The position numbers and the translations under genes are program-made. A stretch of 5,710 nucleotides of DNA from Nanobdellota archaeon (GTDB taxonomy: Archaea; Nanobdellota; Nanobdellia; Woesearchaeales; CG1-02-33-12): the NCBI GenBank assembly GCA_018901315.1, contig JAHIFA010000130.1:1-5710 (forward strand), given 5' to 3'. Shown piece after piece: positions 1 through 4,538 of this stretch. Position 1 is the first letter of the stretch; every line of letters begins with the position of its first letter. The notes beneath the pieces were generated by a model, which had not been told where the DNA came from, did no database searches, and saw only the letters and a program-made list of their open reading frames with translations.

Positions 1-828
1 ACATTCTCTTGAAAGTTCTGATGCTAAACAACTGCATATTTCATTAGGAACTTCCTGTTCCAAGGATTCTATACAGTATTCATAGCCTGATGTTTCAGTT
101 CTCGTTTGGCGTATTGTGTTGTTTGAAACGCATTCATTGTCTGTCCAGCCTGTATAATTACATGAACATGTTGCATTCTGAACTGTTTCATAATACTGGT
201 CTCCGCAGTAATCATAGTTCCATCTGTAAGTCACATTAGCAGAACCATCATCTATACATGCACTTTGTGTTTTGGAAGCAATGCATTCACACCCATTATT
301 TAGCTGACCATCACAATCTTCATCTATAAAATTATCACATAGTTCAGTTGATCCCGGATATATTGAAGCATTATTATCATTACAATCATCTAACTCTACA
401 CAATAACCATCTAAGTCAGTATCTGTACAAAGCACAGTAACTTTTAGCTTTGATACAACTGCAACATGTGCACCTATTCCTGTTATTGGATCTGGTATTT
501 CCTCTGCAACAATATTATTTTGATATGTTCCAGGGTCTCCAAGGCTTTGTGGTAATTTTATTTTATAGTAAGTTATCTTATACTCTTGATTTTCTGAGAA
601 ATTTATTATTGGCTCATTTATTATTATATAATCTTTTAGAGGACCTCCCTCAGAATAAATTATCACACTGCAGTTTTTATAGGCGCTATTAATTATTTTT
701 AATCCAATTTGTTTTTCAAGAGCTGGCTCAAATGTAACATAAACACTGCTAGGTGCAATACCAAGTGCATAGCTTTGATTAACCAAAACAGCAAATATAA
801 TTATTAACAAGACTAATTTTAGTTTCAT
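1..828 (-). CDS. Secreted Cys-rich protein with MopE-type metal-binding motif (3' end missing)
   Basis: The first 276 codons are open from an ATG at 828 to the left edge with no stop. Residues 1-21 are a signal peptide: Lys-rich start, hydrophobic core, cleavage likely after SYA at 21. Residues 22-133 are Tyr/Ile-rich with few Cys and look like a beta-sandwich. Residues 134-174 carry an Asp/Cys block: [10 protein letters not shown], then [13 protein letters not shown], then [10 protein letters not shown]. This matches the MopE-type putative metal-binding motif (Pfam Cu-binding_MopE) of secreted bacterial and archaeal proteins. The remainder to 276 is Cys-rich; residues 221-252 (W-x3-[15 protein letters not shown]) resemble a thrombospondin-1-like repeat. 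There are 17 Cys in all and seven N-x-S/T sequons (52, 76, 153, 198, 218, 224, 236), suiting a disulfide-bonded, perhaps glycosylated surface protein. No SD lies at normal distance; the closest, GAGGT at 846-850, is 17 nt away. The metal ion and role are unknown. Confidence 0.85.
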   Translation of the reverse strand, partial: MKLKLVLLIIIFAVLVNQSYALGIAPSSVYVTFEPALEKQIGLKIINSAYKNCSVIIYSEGGPLKDYIIINEPIINFSENQEYKITYYKIKLPQSLGDPGTYQNNIVAEEIPDPITGIGAHVAVVSKLKVTVLCTDTDLDGYCVELDDCNDNNASIYPGSTELCDNFIDEDCDGQLNNGCECIASKTQSACIDDGSANVTYRWNYDYCGDQYYETVQNATCSCNYTGWTDNECVSNNTIRQTRTETSGYEYCIESLEQEVPNEICSCLASELSREC

Positions 829-895
829 TTTAAATTGTTTAGTAGACCTCAATAATTATTATTTTATTCCTGTTTAGTAGTATAATTTGTTATAG

Positions 896-909
896 TATAT
901 AAATGTTTC
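896..909 (-). promoter_or_regulatory. BRE/TATA core promoter of the secreted-protein gene
   Basis: On the minus strand the sequence reads GAAA (909-906), two bases, then TTTATATA (903-896), a textbook archaeal BRE plus TATA box. Transcription would start about 26 nt downstream of the box centre, near 873, giving a leader of about 45 nt before the ATG at 828. Confidence 0.75.
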
Positions 910-919
910 TATTTTTGAC

Positions 920-931
920 TACTAATTAGTA
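920..931. repeat. 12-bp perfect palindrome upstream of the secreted-protein promoter
   Basis: TACTAATTAGTA is fully self-complementary and ends 10 bp before the BRE of the leftward promoter, a position where an archaeal activator or repressor dimer could bind. It is AT-rich, so chance is possible. A role as operator is inference. Confidence 0.35.
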
Positions 932-969
932 ATAAATATGCATTAGAATATAGTTCCTATCTCTTTGTT

Positions 970-1005
970 GCTTAAGCTTTCCCTCTCGAGGCTTTTTTAA
1001 AAAGC
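970..1005. repeat. Cluster of three short palindromes
   Basis: Three self-complementary sequences lie within 36 bp: GCTTAAGC (970-977), CTCGAG (985-990) and GCTTTTTTAAAAAGC (991-1005, 7-bp arms around one T). They sit just upstream of the likely TATA box of the membrane-protein gene at 1051. The stretch is locally GC-richer than its surroundings. It could be an operator region; nothing in it looks like a gene. Confidence 0.35.
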
Positions 1006-1018
1006 AAAATTTTAAATA
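1005..1018 (+). promoter_or_regulatory. Probable BRE/TATA promoter of the membrane-protein gene
   Basis: CAAA (1005-1008), two bases, then TTTAAATA (1011-1018) has the same layout as the other promoters here, with one BRE mismatch. The predicted start near 1040 would put the SD (AGGTGA, 1041-1046) at the extreme 5' end of the mRNA. The AT box inside 993-1003 is an alternative that would give a longer leader. Confidence 0.45.
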
Positions 1019-1050
1019 TTAATGTCCTATTTTGAAAAAAAGGTGAGAAT

Positions 1051-1479
1051 ATGCAACATGAGGAACAAAAAGAGGAAATAAAAAATCAACCAACAACAAA
1101 AGAAGAAGACAGAAAAAGGATATTAAAAATAATATTTGGAACGGTTTTTGTTGTGATAATTGCTTCTTATTTATTATACTTGAGAATTGTAGCAAAATCA
1201 ATAAAAGAATTAGTTTTAATAATAGTTGCTTCTATCATTGTAATTATTTATCTCACGCGTCAAAAGCGTTTTGAGTTATCTAAATGGGGAAAAGAATGGG
1301 TAAGAAGAGGTTTAAAAATAAGGTGGATTTTGTGGTTAGGATTGTTTCTTGCATTTTTATCTTTTCTATTTTATAAAGTTTATCCAGAAAATGATTTATG
1401 GGTCTTTGCAGTAATACCAGCAATTCTTCTTTTAGCAACTTATATGTATAGACCACCTTTCCTATTTAAATCAGAATAA
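1051..1479 (+). CDS. Four-helix membrane protein of unknown function
   Basis: This 142-residue protein starts at an ATG with SD AGGTGA (1041-1046), 4 nt upstream. Residues 1-23 are strongly charged (EEQKEE, KEEDRKR) with no signal peptide. Four hydrophobic segments follow, at about 25-45, 52-68, 90-108 and 114-133. The 69-91 loop is basic (TRQKRF, WVRRGLKIR) and likely cytoplasmic, so both termini should also be cytoplasmic. A Pro in the last helix (IPAILLL) is the only notable feature inside a helix. I recognise no family motif or catalytic residues. The gene is monocistronic as seen: its own promoter region lies upstream and a convergent gene ends 17 nt downstream. Coding is supported by the SD and the coherent helix pattern. 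Confidence 0.8.
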   Translation: MQHEEQKEEIKNQPTTKEEDRKRILKIIFGTVFVVIIASYLLYLRIVAKSIKELVLIIVASIIVIIYLTRQKRFELSKWGKEWVRRGLKIRWILWLGLFLAFLSFLFYKVYPENDLWVFAVIPAILLLATYMYRPPFLFKSE

Positions 1480-1500
1480 AAATAAATTTTTAAAATTTAA
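1480..1500. terminator. Bidirectional T-rich terminator between convergent genes
   Basis: The two stops are separated by 17 bp. The segment 1484-1498 is a perfect inverted repeat, AAATTTT-T-AAAATTT. It provides a T5 run on the plus strand (1487-1491), and a T5 run (A5 at 1478-1482) lies on the minus strand. Archaeal termination relies mainly on T tracts, so this can serve both genes. Confidence 0.55.
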
Positions 1501-2318
1501 GAAAACTCTTTTATTTTTCTCTTGATTTCTGGGATGGCCTTTTCAGCTGCCTCTTCACCGGCCTTTATGAATCTTTTGGCCTCATAAAATCTTAATGAGT
1601 CAATCTCATCCTTATCATCAACAGTTGGCTGTATTAAAACCAAACCCCTGACTGATTGAATCTTTAGTTTTGTAAGCTCTGTTCTCATTATATCAAATGA
1701 CTGCATCAATGTTCCAACTATAGTGGGGTCTTTAAAATTTACATTACTGCCCATTGTTAAGTCAACAGCAATAACAAGGTCAGCACCCATATCTCTGGCT
1801 ACATCAACAGGTGTTGCATCTATAAGCCCACCGTCAACCAGCCATTTATCATTTAATCTCGCAGGATAAAATATTCCTGGGATGCCTATGCTTGCCCTGA
1901 CAGCGTCAGCAAGATTGCCTTTTTTTATACGAACTTCTTGGCCATTTTCAAGGTTGGTTGCAACAATTGTTAAAGGAATTTTAAGGTCATTAAAATCTTT
2001 ATTTTCTAATATTCTGCGTATTTCTTGCTTAAGTTTATTCCCTGCAATTAATGCCTTCTTTGGGTTGATTGGATCAATAAAAGAAAGAACTTTTTTCTTT
2101 GTCAAACCAAGGCATATTTTTTCAAATCCAGATATTTCTTTATTTAGTGAATAGTATGCTCCTACAAATGCACCAGAACTTGCGCCTGCAATATAATCTA
2201 TTGGAATATTATATTTTTCCAGAACTTTCAGCACGCCAATATGTGCTATTCCCCTTGCACCACCGCTTCCAAGTGTTAGGCCTATTTTTGGTCTTCTAAC
2301 AGCAGCTTTATGTTCCAT
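1497..2318 (-). CDS. Patatin-like phospholipase (RssA/NTE family)
   Basis: This is a complete 273-residue patatin-fold serine hydrolase expected to cleave acyl esters of phospholipids or lysophospholipids. The motifs are in order: oxyanion loop GSGGARG (17-23), nucleophile elbow GASSG (45-49, Ser47), the RASIGIPGIF segment (141-150) and the catalytic Asp in DGG (162-164). Ser47 and Asp162 form the dyad. Length fits the compact RssA-like bacterial and archaeal members. There is no signal peptide or transmembrane helix, so it is cytosolic or peripheral. The Lys/Arg/Glu-rich C-terminal helix (about 242-272) could contact membrane. The ATG at 2318 is supported by SD GAGGAT (2324-2329), 5 nt upstream. 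Most archaeal lipids are ether-linked, so the natural substrate is unclear: fatty-acid esters, host or partner lipids, or another acyl ester. The family call is firm; the substrate is not known. Confidence 0.93.
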   Translation of the reverse strand: MEHKAAVRRPKIGLTLGSGGARGIAHIGVLKVLEKYNIPIDYIAGASSGAFVGAYYSLNKEISGFEKICLGLTKKKVLSFIDPINPKKALIAGNKLKQEIRRILENKDFNDLKIPLTIVATNLENGQEVRIKKGNLADAVRASIGIPGIFYPARLNDKWLVDGGLIDATPVDVARDMGADLVIAVDLTMGSNVNFKDPTIVGTLMQSFDIMRTELTKLKIQSVRGLVLIQPTVDDKDEIDSLRFYEAKRFIKAGEEAAEKAIPEIKRKIKEFS

Positions 2319-2349
2319 AAACTATCCTCTTTTTTTTAAAGAAACTTCT

Positions 2350-2376
2350 TATTTAAATAAAAAATAAAAAAATAAA
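2350..2376 (-). promoter_or_regulatory. T-rich tract: terminator of the miniprotein gene and/or TATA region of the patatin gene
   Basis: On the minus strand this stretch holds two T6 runs followed by TTTAAATA (2357-2350). The T runs come just after the miniprotein stop and could end its transcript. The TTTAAATA lies about 32-39 nt upstream of the patatin ATG and could be a TATA box, but no GAAA-type BRE precedes it and the predicted start near 2327 would cut into the SD. The two genes may instead be co-transcribed across the 80-nt gap. Confidence 0.4.
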
Positions 2377-2398
2377 TTAATCCTTTCCGAAGTCGAGT

Positions 2399-2482
2399 TT
2401 ATTTCTTCTTTTTCATGATGAAGAAATAATATAGAAGGGCCAATAAAATTACTACTAAAACAGCCCATATCCATGTTTCCAT
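2399..2482 (-). CDS. 27-residue single-pass membrane miniprotein
   Basis: A very short gene reads ATG (2482) to TAA (2399). It begins METWIWAVLVV, continues with a Leu/Tyr/Phe-rich hydrophobic stretch, and ends MKKKK. This is one transmembrane helix of about 20 residues (3-23) with a positive C-terminal tail, which suggests N-out/C-in topology. Strong evidence that it is translated is the SD AGGAGG (2490-2495) 7 nt before the ATG, among the best SD sites in the window, plus a canonical BRE/TATA promoter further upstream at 2543-2556. It lies 80 nt upstream of the patatin gene on the same strand. No family is recognised. It may be a small regulator or subunit of a membrane complex, or an anchor for a neighbour; these are guesses. 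It is short enough to be missed by standard gene callers. Confidence 0.7.
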   Translation of the reverse strand: METWIWAVLVVILLALLYYFFIMKKKK

Positions 2483-2489
2483 TTTTAAA

Positions 2490-2495
2490 CCTCCT
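2490..2495 (-). promoter_or_regulatory. Strong Shine-Dalgarno site of the miniprotein
   Basis: AGGAGG on the minus strand, spaced 7 nt from the ATG at 2482, fully complements the archaeal 16S rRNA 3' end. It is the main evidence that the 27-codon frame is translated. Confidence 0.75.
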
Positions 2496-2542
2496 TTTTG
2501 TTTTTTTATAAATCCTTTTTTAACAATATAAGTAGTTACCCC

Positions 2543-2556
2543 TATTTAAAACTTTC
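2543..2556 (-). promoter_or_regulatory. BRE/TATA promoter of the miniprotein (and possibly patatin) gene
   Basis: The minus strand reads GAAA (2556-2553), GT, then TTTAAATA (2550-2543). The start is expected near 2520, giving a leader of roughly 38 nt that includes the SD. This promoter is divergent from the TBP promoter, with TATA centres about 60 bp apart. Confidence 0.7.
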
Positions 2557-2583
2557 TTTAATAACAGGACTTTTTCAACGCAG

Positions 2584-2617
2584 CTGCTTAAAAACCGAAA
2601 GGTTTATGAGTAAGCAG
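2584..2617. repeat. Nested inverted repeat centred on the TBP-gene BRE
   Basis: Outer arms CTGCTTA (2584-2590) and TAAGCAG (2611-2617) are perfect 7-bp complements. Inside them AAACC-GAAA-GGTTT (2592-2605) is a second perfect inverted repeat whose loop is the GAAA of the BRE. The right outer arm is followed by T5. As DNA this is a candidate operator covering BRE and TATA. As RNA it would be a GNRA-capped hairpin, but the predicted start lies downstream, so the DNA reading is favoured. Confidence 0.55.
2597..2610 (+). promoter_or_regulatory. BRE/TATA core promoter of the TBP gene
   Basis: GAAA (2597-2600), GG, then TTTATGAG (2603-2610) has the same GAAA-N2-TATA spacing as three other promoters in the window. 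The TATA box is imperfect (GAG at its 3' end), suggesting a weaker or regulated promoter. The start is expected near 2632, giving a leader of about 38 nt to the ATG at 2670. Confidence 0.65.
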
Positions 2618-2627
2618 TTTTTATTCA

Positions 2628-2650
2628 TTTAAAAAGGCCTTTAAAAAGGC
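2628..2650. repeat. Two direct TATA-like repeats with 12-bp period before the TBP gene
   Basis: TTTAAAAAGGC occurs at 2628-2638 and again at 2640-2650, separated by one base. The junction also makes palindromes AAAGGCCTTT (2633-2642) and GCCTTT-AA-AAAGGC (2637-2650). TTTAAAAA resembles a TATA box. These sites lie around the predicted start site and leader of the TBP gene, so TBP or a repressor binding here could block initiation. One copy could also be an alternative core promoter, although neither has a GAAA BRE. Confidence 0.5.
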
Positions 2651-2657
2651 TTATATG

Positions 2658-2663
2658 GGGGGT
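2658..2663 (+). promoter_or_regulatory. Shine-Dalgarno site that fixes the TBP start
   Basis: GGGGGT can pair with the 16S rRNA 3' end using one G-U wobble and lies 6 nt before the ATG at 2670. It overlaps codons 2-3 of the possible upstream start at 2655, which argues that 2670 is the real start. Confidence 0.6.
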
Positions 2664-2669
2664 TTAAAA

Positions 2670-3212
2670 ATGGCTAAAGGAATAAGAATTGTCAATATGG
2701 TTGTTTCTACAGACTTTAAGCATCCACTAAACTTAGAGAAGATAGCATCAACTCTGCCAAATACAGAGTATAATCCAGAGCAGTTTCCAGGTCTTGTTAT
2801 AAGATTAAAGACACCAAAATCATCAGCACTTCTTTTTACAACCGGGCGTGTTGTCTGCACTGGTGCAAAGACAATGAAGGAAGTAAAAGAGTCTATCCAT
2901 AAGATAATGAAGCTTTTAGAAAGAGTAAAAGTCAAGATAGATATTGAGCCTGAAATAAGGGTCCAGAATATGGTTGCTTCAGGAGCCCTAGGTTTTGCAC
3001 TTAACCTCAATGATTTGGTTATGAAACTCAGAAATGTTGAGTATGAGCCAGAGCAGTTTCCAGGTTTGGTTTATAAAATTAAAGAGCCAAAGGCAAGCTT
3101 TTTGTTGTTCTCTAACGGCAAGATAGTCTGCACAGGAGTTAAAAGCAAGAAAGAGGCAGACGATGCTGTTGCAAAGCTTGAGGCAACATTAGAAAAGGTA
3201 AAGAAGAAATGA
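2670..3212 (+). CDS. tbp: TATA-box-binding protein (TBP), archaeal general transcription factor
   Basis: TBP binds the TATA box, bends it, and with TFB recruits RNA polymerase. The 180-residue protein is the usual archaeal core of two direct repeats, about 5-84 and 96-176, each with [VQ]NMV, E-Y-x-PEQFPGLV and LLF-x2-G-[RK]-[VI]-VCTG. The DNA-kinking Phe pairs are present: 39/56 and 130/147. The paired Asn that contact the dyad are 9 and 100. The tail is basic (KVKKK) instead of the acidic tail of many euryarchaeal TBPs. The start at 2670 is chosen because of the SD at 2658-2663. An in-frame ATG at 2655 would add only MGGLK, which is the translated SD. The stop overlaps the next gene by 4 nt (ATGA). 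The upstream region holds an inverted repeat around the BRE and duplicated TATA-like sites, which suggests autoregulation. Confidence 0.96.
   Translation: MAKGIRIVNMVVSTDFKHPLNLEKIASTLPNTEYNPEQFPGLVIRLKTPKSSALLFTTGRVVCTGAKTMKEVKESIHKIMKLLERVKVKIDIEPEIRVQNMVASGALGFALNLNDLVMKLRNVEYEPEQFPGLVYKIKEPKASFLLFSNGKIVCTGVKSKKEADDAVAKLEATLEKVKKK
2775..3065 (+). repeat. 18-nt direct repeat inside the TBP gene (domain duplication trace)
   Basis: CCAGAGCAGTTTCCAGGT occurs at 2775-2792 and 3048-3065, 273 nt (91 codons) apart. It encodes PEQFPG in each half of TBP. The family's two-fold repeat explains the protein match. The fully identical codons reflect shared codon preference or gene conversion. Confidence 0.8.
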
Positions 3213-3436
3213 AAACACAGCAAATTAATGAAAAGGACATTGAAAAAATGAATAATGTATTTATTTCTCTGAGAACAAGGAAGAATGAGATATCTGCAAA
3301 AGAGTTTGCCCAGGAACTTAAATGGAAATTTGACAAGACTGTTGATGCTCTAAAGACCATCTTTGACAATCCGGAGAAATATAAAACATTATTTTATGTT
3401 CTTTTAAACTCAAACAATAAAATTTTTTTAAGGTAA
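3209..3436 (+). CDS. Small unknown protein translationally coupled to TBP
   Basis: The 75-residue frame starts with an ATG that overlaps the TBP stop (ATGA at 3209-3212), so it is read from the same mRNA, probably by re-initiation. There is only a weak upstream SD (AGGT, 3196-3199). It is largely helical and charged. The stretch EISAKEFAQELKWKFDKTVD (27-46) has the form of a helix-turn-helix: a short helix, a turn, then a second helix; it is followed by ALKTIF. A C-terminal YVLLNSNNKIFLR could be a beta hairpin, so a winged-helix-like fold is possible. There are no Cys, metal ligands or membrane segments. I do not recognise a family. Its coupling to TBP hints at a transcription-related role, possibly DNA or TBP binding. 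It ends 1 nt from the convergent gene. Confidence 0.7.
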   Translation: MKTQQINEKDIEKMNNVFISLRTRKNEISAKEFAQELKWKFDKTVDALKTIFDNPEKYKTLFYVLLNSNNKIFLR

Positions 3437-3461
3437 ATTAATTTTTAAATAATTTTTTTAA
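3421..3461 (+). terminator. Duplicated T7 tracts ending the TBP operon
   Basis: AATTTTTTTAA occurs at 3421-3431 (inside the last codons of the 75-residue gene) and again at 3451-3461 (inside the 3' end of the convergent gene), with a T5 run between. T-rich tracts are the core of archaeal terminators. As the stops are 1 nt apart, the rightward terminator has to lie in coding sequence. Confidence 0.5.
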
Positions 3462-4208
3462 TATATCAAGAGTGTAAAGTATTATTGCATAAGCCTGCTG
3501 CCTTGTTGGAAAAAAAGCCTCTTTTTTCTTGTGAACAGATGAGATTCTTACCTTATTTATCAGGTGAATCTGGTCTTTTATTCCAGGGTCAAACTCAATT
3601 TTATCATTGAGCTTTGCTATTAAGCTTCCTAAACCAATTCCGGGGCTTGTCTCAAGTATATCTTTATTAGTTGCCTCAAAGTATTTTCTGTGCAAAGCAG
3701 TTTCCAGTATCCTGCCGCAGAGTATTGTTGAAGAGCGATAGCATTTTGCATTAAAGCAGCGTTTAAGCTCCCTGATATCAGCCATGACATCCGGCTCTAT
3801 GCTTGAGGGTAGTGCTGGAATATCAAAGTTTAGTTCATCTTCTTTTACTGCTTTTGATTTAAGTAAGGCAGTGATTTCAGCTATATCATCAATGCATGAA
3901 ACCATGTCCTCAAAATTAGACATCTCATATTTCTTCTCGGTTTTTATGACAAGCTCAAGTATTTTTATTATGTTTTGCTCATTTGATTTATTTATATTAT
4001 AAATTGATGAGAGGGCCCATGCAGATGACTTAAGCTCTTTCACTGAATTAGAAATAGATGCTCTTATGTAATCCTCTTTGTTCTGCCTGAAATCAAACAA
4101 CCTACTGCTCTTCTGCTTTCTAAGATTTAATTTCTTAGAAATTATATTGTTAAGAGAATTTCTTAAGTTATTGATGCTTTTTTTGAAATCTAATAAAGGA
4201 TCAGACAT
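3438..4208 (-). CDS. Protein with C-terminal HEPN/DUF4145-like domain, possible ribonuclease
   Basis: This 256-residue soluble, all-helical protein has two parts. Residues 1-125 are charged helices with coiled-coil-like character and a basic patch (KKLNLRKQKSSR, 25-36). Residues 140-254 look like a HEPN/DUF4145-type bundle: ELKRCFNAKCYRSS, then LCGRILETALHRKYFE (163-178), GSLIAKL, and INKVRISSVHKKK (217-229). The last holds R221-x4-H226, the spacing of the HEPN R-x4-6-H catalytic motif, followed by the usual final helix (QQAYAIILYTLDILKKLF). The N, D or H often found two positions after the Arg is Ser here, so activity is uncertain. The ATG at 4208 has no SD, but a TATA-like box lies about 28 nt upstream, so the mRNA is probably leaderless. 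The gene is divergent from the archease-RtcB operon. The HEPN assignment is by pattern only. Confidence 0.7.
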   Translation of the reverse strand: MSDPLLDFKKSINNLRNSLNNIISKKLNLRKQKSSRLFDFRQNKEDYIRASISNSVKELKSSAWALSSIYNINKSNEQNIIKILELVIKTEKKYEMSNFEDMVSCIDDIAEITALLKSKAVKEDELNFDIPALPSSIEPDVMADIRELKRCFNAKCYRSSTILCGRILETALHRKYFEATNKDILETSPGIGLGSLIAKLNDKIEFDPGIKDQIHLINKVRISSVHKKKEAFFPTRQQAYAIILYTLDILKKLFKN

Positions 4209-4232
4209 TTAATAATGATAGTAAGAGCAACT

Positions 4233-4240
4233 TAATAAAA
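4233..4240 (-). promoter_or_regulatory. TATA box of the HEPN-like gene (leaderless transcript)
   Basis: The minus strand reads ACAAAAA then TTTTATTA (4240-4233). The box centre is about 28 nt from the ATG at 4208, so transcription should start at or next to the A of the start codon. This agrees with the lack of any SD and contrasts with the SD-bearing neighbours. Confidence 0.5.
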
Positions 4241-4258
4241 TTTTTGTATGTTTTTTCA

Positions 4259-4272
4259 GAAATGTTTAAATA
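4259..4272 (+). promoter_or_regulatory. BRE/TATA promoter of the RNA-ligation operon
   Basis: GAAA (4259-4262), TG, then TTTAAATA (4265-4272). The start is expected near 4294, giving a leader of about 24 nt that contains the SD AGGAGG (4305-4310). It is divergent from the HEPN-like promoter, with TATA centres about 32 bp apart, so the two could compete. Confidence 0.75.
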
Positions 4273-4317
4273 ATGATAGGCTAATACCTTAGTTATCCAT
4301 AAAAAGGAGGTTGCCTT

Positions 4318-4536
4318 ATGAAAATCACAATAGACACAAAAGAGGATTCTAATGAGGATATTAAAAAGCTGATAAAGATGCTCTCAAGCCTTATTGGAAA
4401 GGAATACAAATCAGAGGATGAAAATAAGGAAGTGCCAGAAGTCTCTGAGGGCACATTTAACATGTTTGACAGCTCAGCAGAAGAAAAAAAGGAAGAAGAA
4501 AAACCATTTGAACTAAATGAGATTGTAACATACTAA
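4318..4536 (+). CDS. Small acidic protein heading the archease-RtcB operon
   Basis: This 72-residue protein starts at an ATG with a strong SD (AGGAGG, 4305-4310, spacing 7 nt). It opens with MKITIDTKED, a likely beta strand and turn, then an amphipathic helix NEDIKKLIKMLSSLIGKEY (12-30). The rest is low-complexity and very acidic (SEDENKEVPEVSEG, AEEKKEEEKPFELNE) and probably disordered. The short C-terminal end, EIVTY, may be a docking peptide. There is no Cys, His cluster or membrane segment. I do not assign a family. It stops 2 nt before the archease gene, so the three genes are very probably one transcript, and a role linked to RNA ligation or to protein-protein contacts is plausible but unproven. 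Confidence 0.8.
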   Translation: MKITIDTKEDSNEDIKKLIKMLSSLIGKEYKSEDENKEVPEVSEGTFNMFDSSAEEKKEEEKPFELNEIVTY

Positions 4537-4538
4537 AT

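Noticed and set aside
450..692. Plus-strand open frame opposite the secreted-protein gene
   Set aside because: No SD, odd composition, and the minus strand carries a signal peptide and a recognisable metal-binding motif through the same region.
1882..2299. Two plus-strand open frames opposite the patatin gene
   Set aside because: They overlap catalytic motifs of the patatin gene on the other strand and have no translation signals.
2415..2421. ATGATGA, a possible C box of a C/D guide RNA
   Set aside because: No D box (CTGA) at suitable distance and no terminal stem; it is antisense to codons of the miniprotein.
2584..2622. Hairpin followed by T5, a possible small RNA or intrinsic terminator
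   Set aside because: No rightward transcript is expected to enter it: upstream genes point left and its own TATA box lies inside the hairpin. A DNA operator fits better, though not excluded as RNA.
2655..2669. Upstream ATG adding MGGLK to TBP
   Set aside because: The five codons contain the SD GGGGGT of the ATG at 2670, and known TBPs begin close to the IVN segment.
2651..3010. Minus-strand open frame of 119 codons opposite TBP
   Set aside because: It is a shadow of the highly conserved TBP gene, with no SD or promoter of its own.
3784..4002. Plus-strand open frame opposite the HEPN-like gene
   Set aside because: Ser/Phe-rich antisense shadow without SD.
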